Position numbers and translations under genes: made by a program | Shown: in pieces, positions 27,595-35,338 of the stretch | Numbering within the stretch: position 1 is the first letter of the stretch | Layout: each line of letters opens with the position of its first letter | The notes under the pieces: model-generated | The model's input: only the letters and a program-made list of their open reading frames with translations | Databases searched by the model: none | What the model was told of the DNA's origin: nothing | Source of the DNA: Tenggerimyces flavus | GTDB lineage: Bacteria; Actinomycetota; Actinomycetes; Propionibacteriales; Actinopolymorphaceae | DNA: 64,000 nt | Assembly: GCF_016907715.1 (NCBI RefSeq) | Contig: NZ_JAFBCM010000001.1 | Span: forward strand, 3,100,001 to 3,164,000 | Reading direction: 5' to 3'

Positions 27595-28815
27595 CTAAAA
27601 TGTTATCAAAGCCACCCATAATGCCGTGGTGCCGGCGATCAGTGTGGCGGGGACGCTGATCGCGCCGAGCCTGAGGAAGTCGCTGGTCAGCGGTCGTTCG
27701 CCGGTGGCGTGCAGGATGCGGCGCCAGAGCAGGGTGGCGAGGGAGCCGGCGTAGGTGAGGTTGGGACCGACGTTCACGCCGATGAGCATCGCGAGGACGA
27801 GGGCCGGCTCGTGCTGGACGGCGGGGAGGAGGACGAGGGTGGCGGGGAGGTTGTTGAGCAGGTTGGCCAGGACGGCTGCGATGGTGGCGACGGCGAGGAG
27901 CGCGAGCAGGCTGGTGCCGTGGGGGACGGCGTGGGCGATGAGGTCGTCGAGGCCCTGCCTTCTGACGGCGAGGACGAGGACGCCTAGCGCGAGGACGAAG
28001 GCGAGGAAGCCGGGGTTGGCGGCTTTCACCAACTCTTTGGATCGTCTGAGCTTGGGTGCCGCGAGGACCGCTGCTCCGGCCATCGCGACGAACGCGGGGT
28101 GGATGCCGAGCGGGTCTGCGGCGGCGAATCCCAGGAGGGTTGCCGCGAGGACGGCGAGGGCGAACTTGGGAGCTTTGACCTTCGGCTGCTGGGTTGGCGT
28201 AGTCGTTGCGGCGAGGTCGTTGTTGAAGAAGCGTCGGAAGACGGCGTACTCGACCAGGATCACGGCGAGCCAGGGGAGTGCCATCAGCGCGGCGAAGCGG
28301 CCGAAGGACAGGCCGCTGGCGTCGAAGGCGAGCAGGTTGGTGAGGTTGGAGACGGGGAGGAGGAGCGAGGCGGAGTTGGCGAGGTGCGTACACGCGTAGA
28401 GGTGTGGCCTCGTTCTTGCGCCTGCCTTGATAGCGGCGGCGAGGACGACGGGCGTGAGCAGGACAACGGTCGCGTCGAGGCTCAGGACGGCGGTGACGAC
28501 GCTCGCGTTGACGAACACGACGGCGAGCAGGTGCTTGGGATTGGTGCGGCCGACCTTGCCGGCGAGGGCGCCGAGGTAGGCGAAGACGCTCCACTCCTCG
28601 GCGAGGCGGGCGAGGACGAGGACGGCGGCGAGGAAGCCGACGGTGGGTGCCATCGCCTTGACCTCGGTCGCCGCGTCGTGCCAGGGGACGAGGCCGGTGA
28701 GGATCGCGAGCGCCGCGGCGGGTACGGCGACCAGCGCCTCGGCGAGCCCGCGTGGCCTGACGACCGCGAACGAGAGGGCGCCGACCAGCAGACCGATCGC
28801 GGCGACAGTGGGCAC
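27595..28815 (-). CDS. ArsB/SLC13-type anion permease
   Basis: 406 residues with about 11 membrane segments. Two re-entrant signature regions typical of the ArsB/citrate-transporter superfamily are visible: LANSASLLLPVSNLTNLLAF (near 145) and ANLLNNLPATLVLLPAV with GVNVGPNLTYAGSLATLLW (near 320-355). It may export arsenite or move another anion or dicarboxylate. There is no ArsR, ArsC or ArsA nearby, so arsenic resistance is not supported by context. Confidence 0.85.
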   Translation of the reverse strand: MPTVAAIGLLVGALSFAVVRPRGLAEALVAVPAAALAILTGLVPWHDAATEVKAMAPTVGFLAAVLVLARLAEEWSVFAYLGALAGKVGRTNPKHLLAVVFVNASVVTAVLSLDATVVLLTPVVLAAAIKAGARTRPHLYACTHLANSASLLLPVSNLTNLLAFDASGLSFGRFAALMALPWLAVILVEYAVFRRFFNNDLAATTTPTQQPKVKAPKFALAVLAATLLGFAAADPLGIHPAFVAMAGAAVLAAPKLRRSKELVKAANPGFLAFVLALGVLVLAVRRQGLDDLIAHAVPHGTSLLALLAVATIAAVLANLLNNLPATLVLLPAVQHEPALVLAMLIGVNVGPNLTYAGSLATLLWRRILHATGERPLTSDFLRLGAISVPATLIAGTTALWVALITF

Positions 28816-28837
28816 GTAGTTGGAGCGTACGGGCTGG

Positions 28838-29146
28838 CTAGGGGAAGAGGAGTGCGTCCTTATCGACGGCTTCGGGGTCGACGCCGACGAGCTGCCATTC
28901 GTACGCCTGGACGGTGATGGCGCCGCTCTTCGCGAGCGGGTCCTGTTCGGCGAGCCGCTGTGCCTCTTCGAGGTCGCGGCAACGTACGACGTACGCGCCG
29001 AGGTGACCGGCGAGCGGGGGCTTGAGCTCGCCGCCGAGGATGACCCGGTGGTCCCGCTCGAGGGCGCCGATGAACTCCTCGTGGGCGCCTTGGAGCTCGT
29101 CTGTCTCGTGCTGGCCGGTCGGCGTCATGGCAATGAGTGCGTGCAT
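28838..29146 (-). CDS. YCII-family protein
   Basis: 102 residues, a one-domain alpha/beta ferredoxin-like protein of the YCII/DGPF group: HEEFIGALERDHRVILGGEL, then GAYVVRCRDLEEAQRLAEQDPLAK followed by AITVQAYEW. The conserved His/Asp pair of the family is recognisable. The biochemical role of such proteins is poorly known; some act as small dehydrochlorinase-like enzymes. It precedes the ArsB-like gene by 22 bases on the same strand. Confidence 0.8.
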   Translation of the reverse strand: MHALIAMTPTGQHETDELQGAHEEFIGALERDHRVILGGELKPPLAGHLGAYVVRCRDLEEAQRLAEQDPLAKSGAITVQAYEWQLVGVDPEAVDKDALLFP

Positions 29147-29197
29147 GTAGTGATGACGGATGGAATCGGCGGAATCGACAGGGCATGATCAGTCCCG

Positions 29198-30115
29198 ATG
29201 CCCGACCTGCGCGAATCCGTCGACGCCACGCCCATCGACGCTGCCCACGTGCGGGAGCTCGACCGGGCCGCGGACGCGAAGGCCTTCGACCCGCGGACGC
29301 CGACCTACAACCCTTCCGACCACGTCTCGACCCGCCGCGAGCCCGCAGCACCCGCGCCCGGCCTCGACAGCCCAGTGCTGCTCAGCCTGAGCGCCAAGGT
29401 CCACGCCGCCTCAGCCGACCGCTTCGAGCCGCGCGTCGGGGGAACGTCCGACAGCCCAGCCGCACCGCGCCCAGACGGGCCCGAGGCTGCGGTGGAGTCG
29501 GTGGAAGTCCCCGAGACCGACGCCTTCGGCCCCATCGACGCCGACCGCTACCGCGAAGTCCCCTGTGTCGAATGCCGTCCGCAACGTGCCTACGAACTGC
29601 ATGGCAGCAAGGCTGCTCTGACCGAGGGCGAGGTCAGCCAGATCAGAGAGGCGCAGGAGCACGTCGCCGAGGTCCTGGACGACGCCGGCGAAGACCTCAC
29701 CGCTGATGACGTTCAAGAAGCACTCCAGTACATCAACCCGACCCGCTCGGAGATGAACTGCGTGGAGTGCGCCAAGTCCGTGGATGACGTGCTGTCCCGA
29801 CGTGCGGCAGTCGCCGGCCCGACCCCTGATCAACCGCCATATGAGCTCAAGGCCGCTCTCTCGGTTCGTTCGCTCGACTACCTCGACAATGTCACGTCGG
29901 CGGACGTCGAACAGCTCGTCGCGGAGGCTGGCCCTGGTGCGCGCGGGATCGTTGTTGGCTGGCGGAATCAGCGTCCCGTGCACGCCTACAATGTCGCGAA
30001 CATCGATGGCGAAGTCTTCTGGCTGGATGGGCAGCAGGACCTGATGACGGAGCGCAATCCGCACAACCACAAGAGCCTCGAGTTCTATCTGACCAGCGGA
30101 GGCGGGCAGCAGTGA
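29198..30115 (+). CDS. Papain-fold (Tox-PL-like) toxin, copy 1
   Basis: 305 residues. The C-terminal part (about 175-290) shows the papain-fold toxin/glutamine deamidase pattern: NPT...NCVEC with catalytic Cys188, then RGIVVGW, His262 in VHAYNV, and WLDGQ with Asp277/Gln279. The N-terminal 170 residues are polar, Pro/Glu/Asp-rich and carry no signal peptide, WXG or known trafficking domain. A target protein modified by deamidation or proteolysis is expected. The next gene is an Imm35-type immunity gene whose GTG overlaps this stop (GTGA), which strongly supports the toxin assignment. ATG 29198 is supported by the same start context in copy 2. Confidence 0.8.
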   Translation: MPDLRESVDATPIDAAHVRELDRAADAKAFDPRTPTYNPSDHVSTRREPAAPAPGLDSPVLLSLSAKVHAASADRFEPRVGGTSDSPAAPRPDGPEAAVESVEVPETDAFGPIDADRYREVPCVECRPQRAYELHGSKAALTEGEVSQIREAQEHVAEVLDDAGEDLTADDVQEALQYINPTRSEMNCVECAKSVDDVLSRRAAVAGPTPDQPPYELKAALSVRSLDYLDNVTSADVEQLVAEAGPGARGIVVGWRNQRPVHAYNVANIDGEVFWLDGQQDLMTERNPHNHKSLEFYLTSGGGQQ

Positions 30116-30435
30116 TCACCAAGCAGGATGCGGTCAGCATCCTCGACGACTACCTCAATCGCGGACGGTATGGGCCCTACACGGGCGCCGAGGAGCGCGT
30201 GATCGACGATGAGCTCACTCTCGAGCGGGATTACGGCTGGCTGTTCACCTACAACAGGGCTGAGTACTTTCGCGCCCGCGATCCGCACCAGAGCTTGGTC
30301 GGCAACGGGCCGATTCTGGTTCGGCGTGACGACGGGGCCGTCATTCGATTCTTCTCCTCGTATGGCGGTGAGGAGGCGCTTGCGGCTTACGAGGGTGATC
30401 CGGAGAAGTTTCCCCCCGCGGACGCTCGTTCGTGA
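30112..30435 (+). CDS. Imm35-family immunity protein, copy 1
   Basis: 107 residues. The core ERDYGWLFTYNRAEYF followed by SLVGNGPILVRRDDGAVIRFFSS is the Imm35/YrhB-type pattern found next to polymorphic toxins. It should bind and neutralise the adjacent papain-fold toxin in the cytoplasm. GTG 30112 overlaps the toxin stop, and its own TGA overlaps the GTG of the following acetyltransferase, so three genes are translated as a coupled set. Confidence 0.82.
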   Translation: MITKQDAVSILDDYLNRGRYGPYTGAEERVIDDELTLERDYGWLFTYNRAEYFRARDPHQSLVGNGPILVRRDDGAVIRFFSSYGGEEALAAYEGDPEKFPPADARS

Positions 30436-30947
30436 CTCCGATCGAGCCGCCGTCGAAGCCATTGACGGATGGGTTTGTCTCGGTGCGACTGCGAGTGGTG
30501 GGGGATCTCGACGCGATCGCGGCAGCTAGTAGGGATGAGGAGACGCGGCGGTGGTTGGATGACGAGCCGATGGATGAGGCCGCTCGCGCGTCGAGCATGG
30601 AGCGGGTCGAGGCGGCTTGGCGGTCGGGTACGTCCGCGCCGATGATCGTTGCGGATGCTCGTACCGATGAGGCGATGGGGCTTGTCAATCTGCAGGTTCG
30701 CGAGGACGGCACGGCCATTGCCTACAGCGTCTTTCCCTCCCATCGAGGGAAGGGAGTGGCGCCGAGGGCGGTGGAGTTGGTGACGGGGTGGGCTCTCGAG
30801 GAGCTCGGCCTGACCGAGCTGCTCCTCGAGGCCAACCAGGACAACGTCGCGTCCATCCGGGTGGCGGAGAAGTGCGGGTTCGAGGACCGGGGCAGCCGCC
30901 CGAACGACGACGGCAACGTGACGCGGGTCTTCGCTCGCGCGCGGTGA
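30432..30947 (+). CDS. GNAT-family N-acetyltransferase (RimJ/RimL type)
   Basis: 171 residues. The acetyl-CoA-binding loop is FPSHRGKGVAPRAVELV, and ANQDNVASIRVAEKCGFEDRG is the usual GNAT beta-alpha end. RimJ/L-like members acetylate protein N-termini or small amines. GTG 30432 overlaps the immunity gene stop (GTGA), which ties its expression to the toxin-immunity pair. It may be cargo or a helper of the system; the link is positional only. Confidence 0.85.
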   Translation: MTPIEPPSKPLTDGFVSVRLRVVGDLDAIAAASRDEETRRWLDDEPMDEAARASSMERVEAAWRSGTSAPMIVADARTDEAMGLVNLQVREDGTAIAYSVFPSHRGKGVAPRAVELVTGWALEELGLTELLLEANQDNVASIRVAEKCGFEDRGSRPNDDGNVTRVFARAR

Positions 30948-30959
30948 CCTAGGCGAACG

Positions 30960-31273
30960 ATGATCACCAAGCAGGACGCCGTACGCATCGCCGAGGAGCA
31001 CGCGATCCAGGTTGCCTCCGGGCCCCGACACACTCGTTGTGGACGACGAGTGGACCATCGAGCGGGACTACGGGTGGCTGTTCATGTACAACACCACCGA
31101 AGTTCGTGCGTACGAGGAACCGTCGCGACGCCCTGGTGGGCAACGCACCCCTCCTCGTCCTGCGCGAGAGTGGATCGGTCATCCAGTTCCCGACCTCGTA
31201 CACGAGAGAGAAGGCGTTGGCCGACTACGAGGCACACCCGGAGGCGCATCCTCCGACGGAACGTCGCGTCTGA
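30960..31273 (+). pseudogene. Frameshifted orphan Imm35-family immunity copy
   Basis: ATG 30960 opens MITKQDAVRIAEEHA, almost the same start as immunity copy 1, then loses frame near 31025; the family core VVDDEWTIERDYGWLFMYN continues in another frame and a second shift near 31090-31120 returns to ALVGNAPLLVLRESGSVIQF in a third. The last frame ends at 31273. At least two frameshifts make it non-functional as written. No toxin copy directly precedes it, so it is a leftover of a duplication or of a lost toxin. Confidence 0.82.
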
Positions 31274-31362
31274 CAGCCGTCTGAGCCTCCTTCGTCGCTG
31301 GTGACGAGGTGGGATGAGCGGAATCGACACAGTCAGCAGGATGCGGGCATGATCGGGGTCTG

Positions 31363-32272
31363 ATGCCCGAGCTGCGCGACACCGTCGAGGAAGCCACCAC
31401 ACCCCCGGACCGCTGCCCGCGTCAAGGAACTCGACCGAGCGGCGGACGCCAAATCCTTCGACCCCCGAACGCCGACGTACAACCCCACAGACCACGTATC
31501 GACCCGCCGCGAACCAGCCCCACCAGTACCCGGCCTAGACAGCCCTGTTCTGCGCGGTCTGAGCGCCAAAGTCCGCGCCGCATCTGCGGAACGATTCGAG
31601 AAGAGGGTGGGCGGAACGTCCGACAGCCCTGCCCCCAATCAGGTCGACTCGCCTCCCACAGTCGCTGAGCCTGTCGAGGCGCCGCTGGAAGACGAATTCG
31701 GTCCCATTGATTCGGATCGCTGGAGTCAGGTTCCTTGCGCTGAGCGCAGGTCGCTTCGGGTCTACGAACTCGACACCAGCGACAAGGCGCTCAGCGAGAA
31801 GGAAGCCACCGCGGTCCGGGACGCCGAGCAGGTGTTCGCCGACGCACTCGATGAGGCCGACGGGAAGCTTGCTCCGGACGTCTTGCAGGACCTGCTCGAG
31901 CACATCAACCCCACTCGTTCGAGCCACAACTGCGTGGAATGCGCCATGGCTGTCGACGATGTCCTTCGAGGCCGACCAGCCGCCGCCGGCCCCACCGAGG
32001 ACCAGCAGCAGCACTACCTCGACGCGGCGATGTCGGCGCGGCAGATTGACTACGTCGAGGAACTCGAGGGTGATGACGTCGAGCGACTTCTGCTCGATGC
32101 TGGCCCGGGTGCGCGGGCGATCGTGATCGGCTGGAAGAACCAGCACCAGTCCCACGCCTACAATGCCGTGAACTTCGACGGCGACGTGTACTGGGTGGAC
32201 GGGCAGAAGAACATCGTGGCGGAGCACGATCCACATAGTTTCAAGACCTTCGACATCTACCGGACCGGGTGA
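31363..32272 (+). pseudogene. Papain-fold toxin, copy 2, frameshifted near its start
   Basis: ATG 31363 begins MPELRDTVEEA like copy 1, but one extra base near 31400-31410 (beside a run of five C) moves the rest to another frame. Downstream, the frame KELDRAADAKSFDPRTPTYN matches copy 1 and stays open to TGA 32272. A GTG at 31607 could give a 221-residue product that keeps the whole catalytic part: NCVEC (Cys109 of that product), SHAYN and WVDGQ. So the toxin domain may still be made without its N-terminus, or the shift may be a sequencing error at the C-run. Confidence 0.72.
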
Positions 32273-32282
32273 GGGTGGATCA

Positions 32283-32639
32283 GTGCTTAGTAGGCAGGAA
32301 GCCATTCGGATTGCGGAGACGCATTTGCGGAACGCGCGGTCCAAGCCGTATCCCGAGGGCGAGGAGCGGGTCGTCGACGATGAGTGGACGATTGAGCGCG
32401 ACTATGGGTGGCTCTTCGTCTACAACACGGCTGAGTATGTCCGGACGAGAAGTCGGCGCCACCGGTTGATTGGGAATGGGCCGCTGCTGGTCCGGCGTGA
32501 TGATGGGTCGGTCATCGAGTTCTCCTCGGCCTACGACGGTGAGGAAGCGTTGGCCGAGTATGAGGCCAGTCCGGAGAAGTTTCCCCCGTCACGCGAGTCT
32601 GAGCACGCGGGTGGTGAGGTGGGTGACCCAGCCGAGTAG
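32283..32639 (+). CDS. Imm35-family immunity protein, copy 3 (partner of toxin copy 2)
   Basis: 118 residues. It keeps the core ERDYGWLFVYNTAEYV and LIGNGPLLVRRDDGSVIEFSS, with a longer acidic C-terminus than copy 1. It starts with GTG 32283, 10 bases after the stop of toxin copy 2, and is intact although its toxin partner is frameshifted, as expected if immunity is still needed against siblings carrying an intact toxin. Confidence 0.82.
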   Translation: MLSRQEAIRIAETHLRNARSKPYPEGEERVVDDEWTIERDYGWLFVYNTAEYVRTRSRRHRLIGNGPLLVRRDDGSVIEFSSAYDGEEALAEYEASPEKFPPSRESEHAGGEVGDPAE

Positions 32640-32744
32640 GGGTTGCCGCGGTCGGGACGCGCGTACCGAGTGCGCTAGGTGGTCGTGGCTGGCTTCGCGT
32701 ACGAGGGCTTCGTAGCGGGCGGTGTTGTCGAGGTACTGGTACAT
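32589..32744 (-). CDS. Small hypothetical protein overlapping the immunity gene 3' end
   Basis: 51 residues from ATG 32744 (MYQYLDNTARYEALVREA), with GAGAGGAAG upstream as a plausible ribosome binding site on the minus strand. It is basic at the C-terminus and resembles the short actinobacterial peptides that begin with an aromatic M-Y-x-Y motif. Its last 51 bases overlap the opposing immunity gene. No function known. Confidence 0.45.
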   Translation of the reverse strand: MYQYLDNTARYEALVREASHDHLAHSVRASRPRQPLLGWVTHLTTRVLRLA

Positions 32745-32823
32745 GGTCGCTTCCTCTCGTTCGTTCGGTTCACCCCACCGACGAACGAGGCAGCCGCGAT
32801 ACGACATCCCGCCGAAAGAATCT

Positions 32824-35232
32824 TCAGGTCAGCTGGACCTCCACCAGGCCGGCCCCCGCGGACACCACTTGAAGGCCGTTGCGCAGCGACACCTCTCCGG
32901 CGGAGGCGACCACCGTGCGGTCGGTCGCGAAGGCCGCCACCAAGCCGCCCGGGCTCGGGCGGAACGACATCGAGTCCGGACCGAACGACGCCAGCTCCGC
33001 CGTCGCGTACGCCAGATGCCCGCCAGGCACCTGCAAGCCGACCGGCAGCATCACCGCACCCCGCCCCGGTAGCGAGACGCGCGCCCCCTCCAACAACGGC
33101 GCGCCGTCCTCGGTCAGCGAGAACTCGGCCGGGTACCCGTCCAGGTTCAGCGCGTGCACGAACCGTTCCCCGGCGTCGTTGGCAGTCGTCGTCACCACCA
33201 GCGACGAACGCGAGGCGTCGTGCCGCACCCGAGCCGGCGCGCCCAGCCGCTCCAAGGCCGAGCGGTACAGCGAGATGTCGCCCGGGTAGTCGCACGAGAT
33301 CACCACGGCGCGACCCGCCCCGACCGTCAGGTCGAAGCCGCACCCGTCACCGGTCTGATAGTCGACCAGGAACGCGTCCGACGACGCGGCGAAGCCCTGC
33401 GCGTACCCGACCCGCCGCTCCGGCCGTGGCGCCGCCCAGCCAGCAGCGCAAACCGACACGAAGTACGCGTGCGAAGAGTGCATGAACGAACGAGGCACCA
33501 ACCCCAACGCGTCGCGCAGCACCGTGCACGGCCGCCCCTCGAGGTCGAACGCCGGCACCTCCCCACACAGCAGCAAACGCCCACCCGCTTGGAGATACTC
33601 GACCAGCGCGACCTGCACCTCGCGCGACAGGTACGAGGCCGACCCAAAGGCCAACGTAGGAACGAGATCCGGCGTCAACGGCGCGTTGCGCGCGTACGAC
33701 CGGTCAAGCGCGACCGACCCGAACCGATACCCACCCAACAGCATCGCCCGCGCCATCATCTGCCCCGGTCCGCCGAACCGATGCCGCGACAGGTTGTCCG
33801 AGATCTTCTTCGCCAGCGCGGAAGACGGATACACCGACTCCGTCATGAAGTAGTCCGGTACGAACGCCAACGCGACGTCGTCATGCTGCTCCGACATCGT
33901 CGCCAGCAACGGCTCCACCGCCTTCACCGCACCCACTACGGCGGCTGTCCGGGAGTACGACAGGTTCAGCTGCCCCTCCGGCCCCACCGGCGCGTGCACG
34001 CCGTGACGCTCACCCGTGAAGCCGATCCGGTCGTTCCCATCGCCCACCAGCGTAGGCAAGCGCGGATTGACGCCCCCCGTGAAGATGTAGTAGTTGATCA
34101 ACCGGTTGCCCTGCGCGACGCACAGCCGCGTCTTCAGGTCGACCGTCGAAGGATCGTGCACCACCGACAGGTCGTTCCCGTAGTCGCCGTCGCCCGCCTC
34201 GAACTCCACCGAGGTCAGCGGCTGGTCGGCGTCGTTCACCGCATCCATGAACGCGTTGATCAGATACAGATCCGTCACGTTCCGCGGCGTGAGCTCGCCG
34301 AGGTAGTGGTCGGTTCCCGCCACGAGACCCGGGATGCCCCGATAAGTATCGACGAGTTGGCTGATGCCTATCGGGAACGTGTCCCCTCGCCCGTTGCTCG
34401 TGCCGTGCACGTTCACGATGAACGGGACTCCGGTCACTCCGGAAGTTTCGGCGAACGACCGCAAAGCGGCGATGTACCGGGCGAAACGATCGCGCTGGTA
34501 GTGCCCGAGGTCCTGCGTGAACGCGCCCACCCACTCCTCGCCCGGCGAACGGAGATGTGACCCAATCTCGGACAACGGAGCATCCATCGAGAACGGATAC
34601 CGCGCAGCCAGAGCCTCGGCAGACCACCGTTTCCCCAACCAAGCAACGAAATCCGCCAACACGAAGTCGGTCAGGTCGGGCGAGTTCGTCACCCAGGACA
34701 ACATCCCGACCTCGTTGTCCAGCTGCACGGCGATCACCGGACCGCCAGCGGGAGCCAGCCGCGACGCCAGCACCGGCATCACCGCCGCGTACCACCGCGC
34801 GCACTCCTCCAGATAGGCCGGCGCCAGGTAGTCCACGGTCCGGCTGGACACAGCCGACCCGTCCCAGGACACCGGAACGATCTCCGGGTGCTCCTCGTAC
34901 ACGCGATACGGCAGCCCCTCGTTCTTCAGCTCCGCCATGACGAACGGCCCCGGCCGCGCGAGAAAGCGCATTCCGCGCGAAGCGCACAGGTCGATGAACG
35001 CCCCGAGGTCGTTCTCTGGCCGACTTCGGCCAGATAGATCGAACGTTCCGTCGGGTAGTTCATGCACAAGCCAGGGGATATACGAAGCGACCGTGTCGCA
35101 ACCGGCTGCCGCCAGTTTGTCGACCCGATCAGCCCATTCGTCTCGCGCAAGTCGGAAATAGTGGACTTCTCCCGCAAGCACGATCCGCGGGACACCGTCG
35201 ATCACGAGCTGCTTGCGCCGGATGTCGATCAA
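32824..35232 (-). CDS. Glycoside hydrolase family 35 beta-galactosidase-like enzyme
   Basis: 802 residues. The N-terminal TIM barrel has GEVHYFRLARDEWADRVDKL and FLARPGPFVMAELKNEGLP, as in GH35. The proposed acid/base is Glu174 in VIAVQLDNEVG and the nucleophile lies in the SVEFEAGDGD segment (Glu343 or Glu345). The remaining part is beta-rich accessory domains. There is no signal peptide, so it should act in the cytoplasm on imported galactosides. Start is TTG 35232 with GAGGTG upstream. It is divergent from the LacI regulator and next to an ABC importer, which supports a sugar-uptake operon. Confidence 0.87.
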   Translation of the reverse strand: MIDIRRKQLVIDGVPRIVLAGEVHYFRLARDEWADRVDKLAAAGCDTVASYIPWLVHELPDGTFDLSGRSRPENDLGAFIDLCASRGMRFLARPGPFVMAELKNEGLPYRVYEEHPEIVPVSWDGSAVSSRTVDYLAPAYLEECARWYAAVMPVLASRLAPAGGPVIAVQLDNEVGMLSWVTNSPDLTDFVLADFVAWLGKRWSAEALAARYPFSMDAPLSEIGSHLRSPGEEWVGAFTQDLGHYQRDRFARYIAALRSFAETSGVTGVPFIVNVHGTSNGRGDTFPIGISQLVDTYRGIPGLVAGTDHYLGELTPRNVTDLYLINAFMDAVNDADQPLTSVEFEAGDGDYGNDLSVVHDPSTVDLKTRLCVAQGNRLINYYIFTGGVNPRLPTLVGDGNDRIGFTGERHGVHAPVGPEGQLNLSYSRTAAVVGAVKAVEPLLATMSEQHDDVALAFVPDYFMTESVYPSSALAKKISDNLSRHRFGGPGQMMARAMLLGGYRFGSVALDRSYARNAPLTPDLVPTLAFGSASYLSREVQVALVEYLQAGGRLLLCGEVPAFDLEGRPCTVLRDALGLVPRSFMHSSHAYFVSVCAAGWAAPRPERRVGYAQGFAASSDAFLVDYQTGDGCGFDLTVGAGRAVVISCDYPGDISLYRSALERLGAPARVRHDASRSSLVVTTTANDAGERFVHALNLDGYPAEFSLTEDGAPLLEGARVSLPGRGAVMLPVGLQVPGGHLAYATAELASFGPDSMSFRPSPGGLVAAFATDRTVVASAGEVSLRNGLQVVSAGAGLVEVQLT

Positions 35233-35243
35233 GGCTTCACCTC

Positions 35244-35301
35244 TTGCAGTCAGGTTTCCGGCTGGTTACGATCCTGAAAACTCGTTCTGCAAACGTTTAC
35301 C
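35244..35301 (+). promoter_or_regulatory. Promoter and LacI-type operator in the GH35/LacI divergent region
   Basis: A sigma-70-like promoter faces the LacI gene: -35 TTGCAG (35244-35249), a 17-base spacer, -10 TACGAT (35267-35272). About 15 bases further is TGCAAACGTTTACC (35288-35301), centred on AAACGTTT, the usual core of LacI-family operators. Its position downstream of the predicted transcription start fits repression of lacI itself, and it is also upstream of the divergent GH35 gene. Confidence 0.6.
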
Positions 35302-35338
35302 GCACGCTTTACAGCAACCCTCCCAGAGCCGGGGCCAG

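Noticed and set aside
27595..28815. Arsenic resistance operon
   Set aside because: Only the permease is ArsB-like; no ArsR, ArsC or ArsA gene is near, so the ion cannot be assigned.
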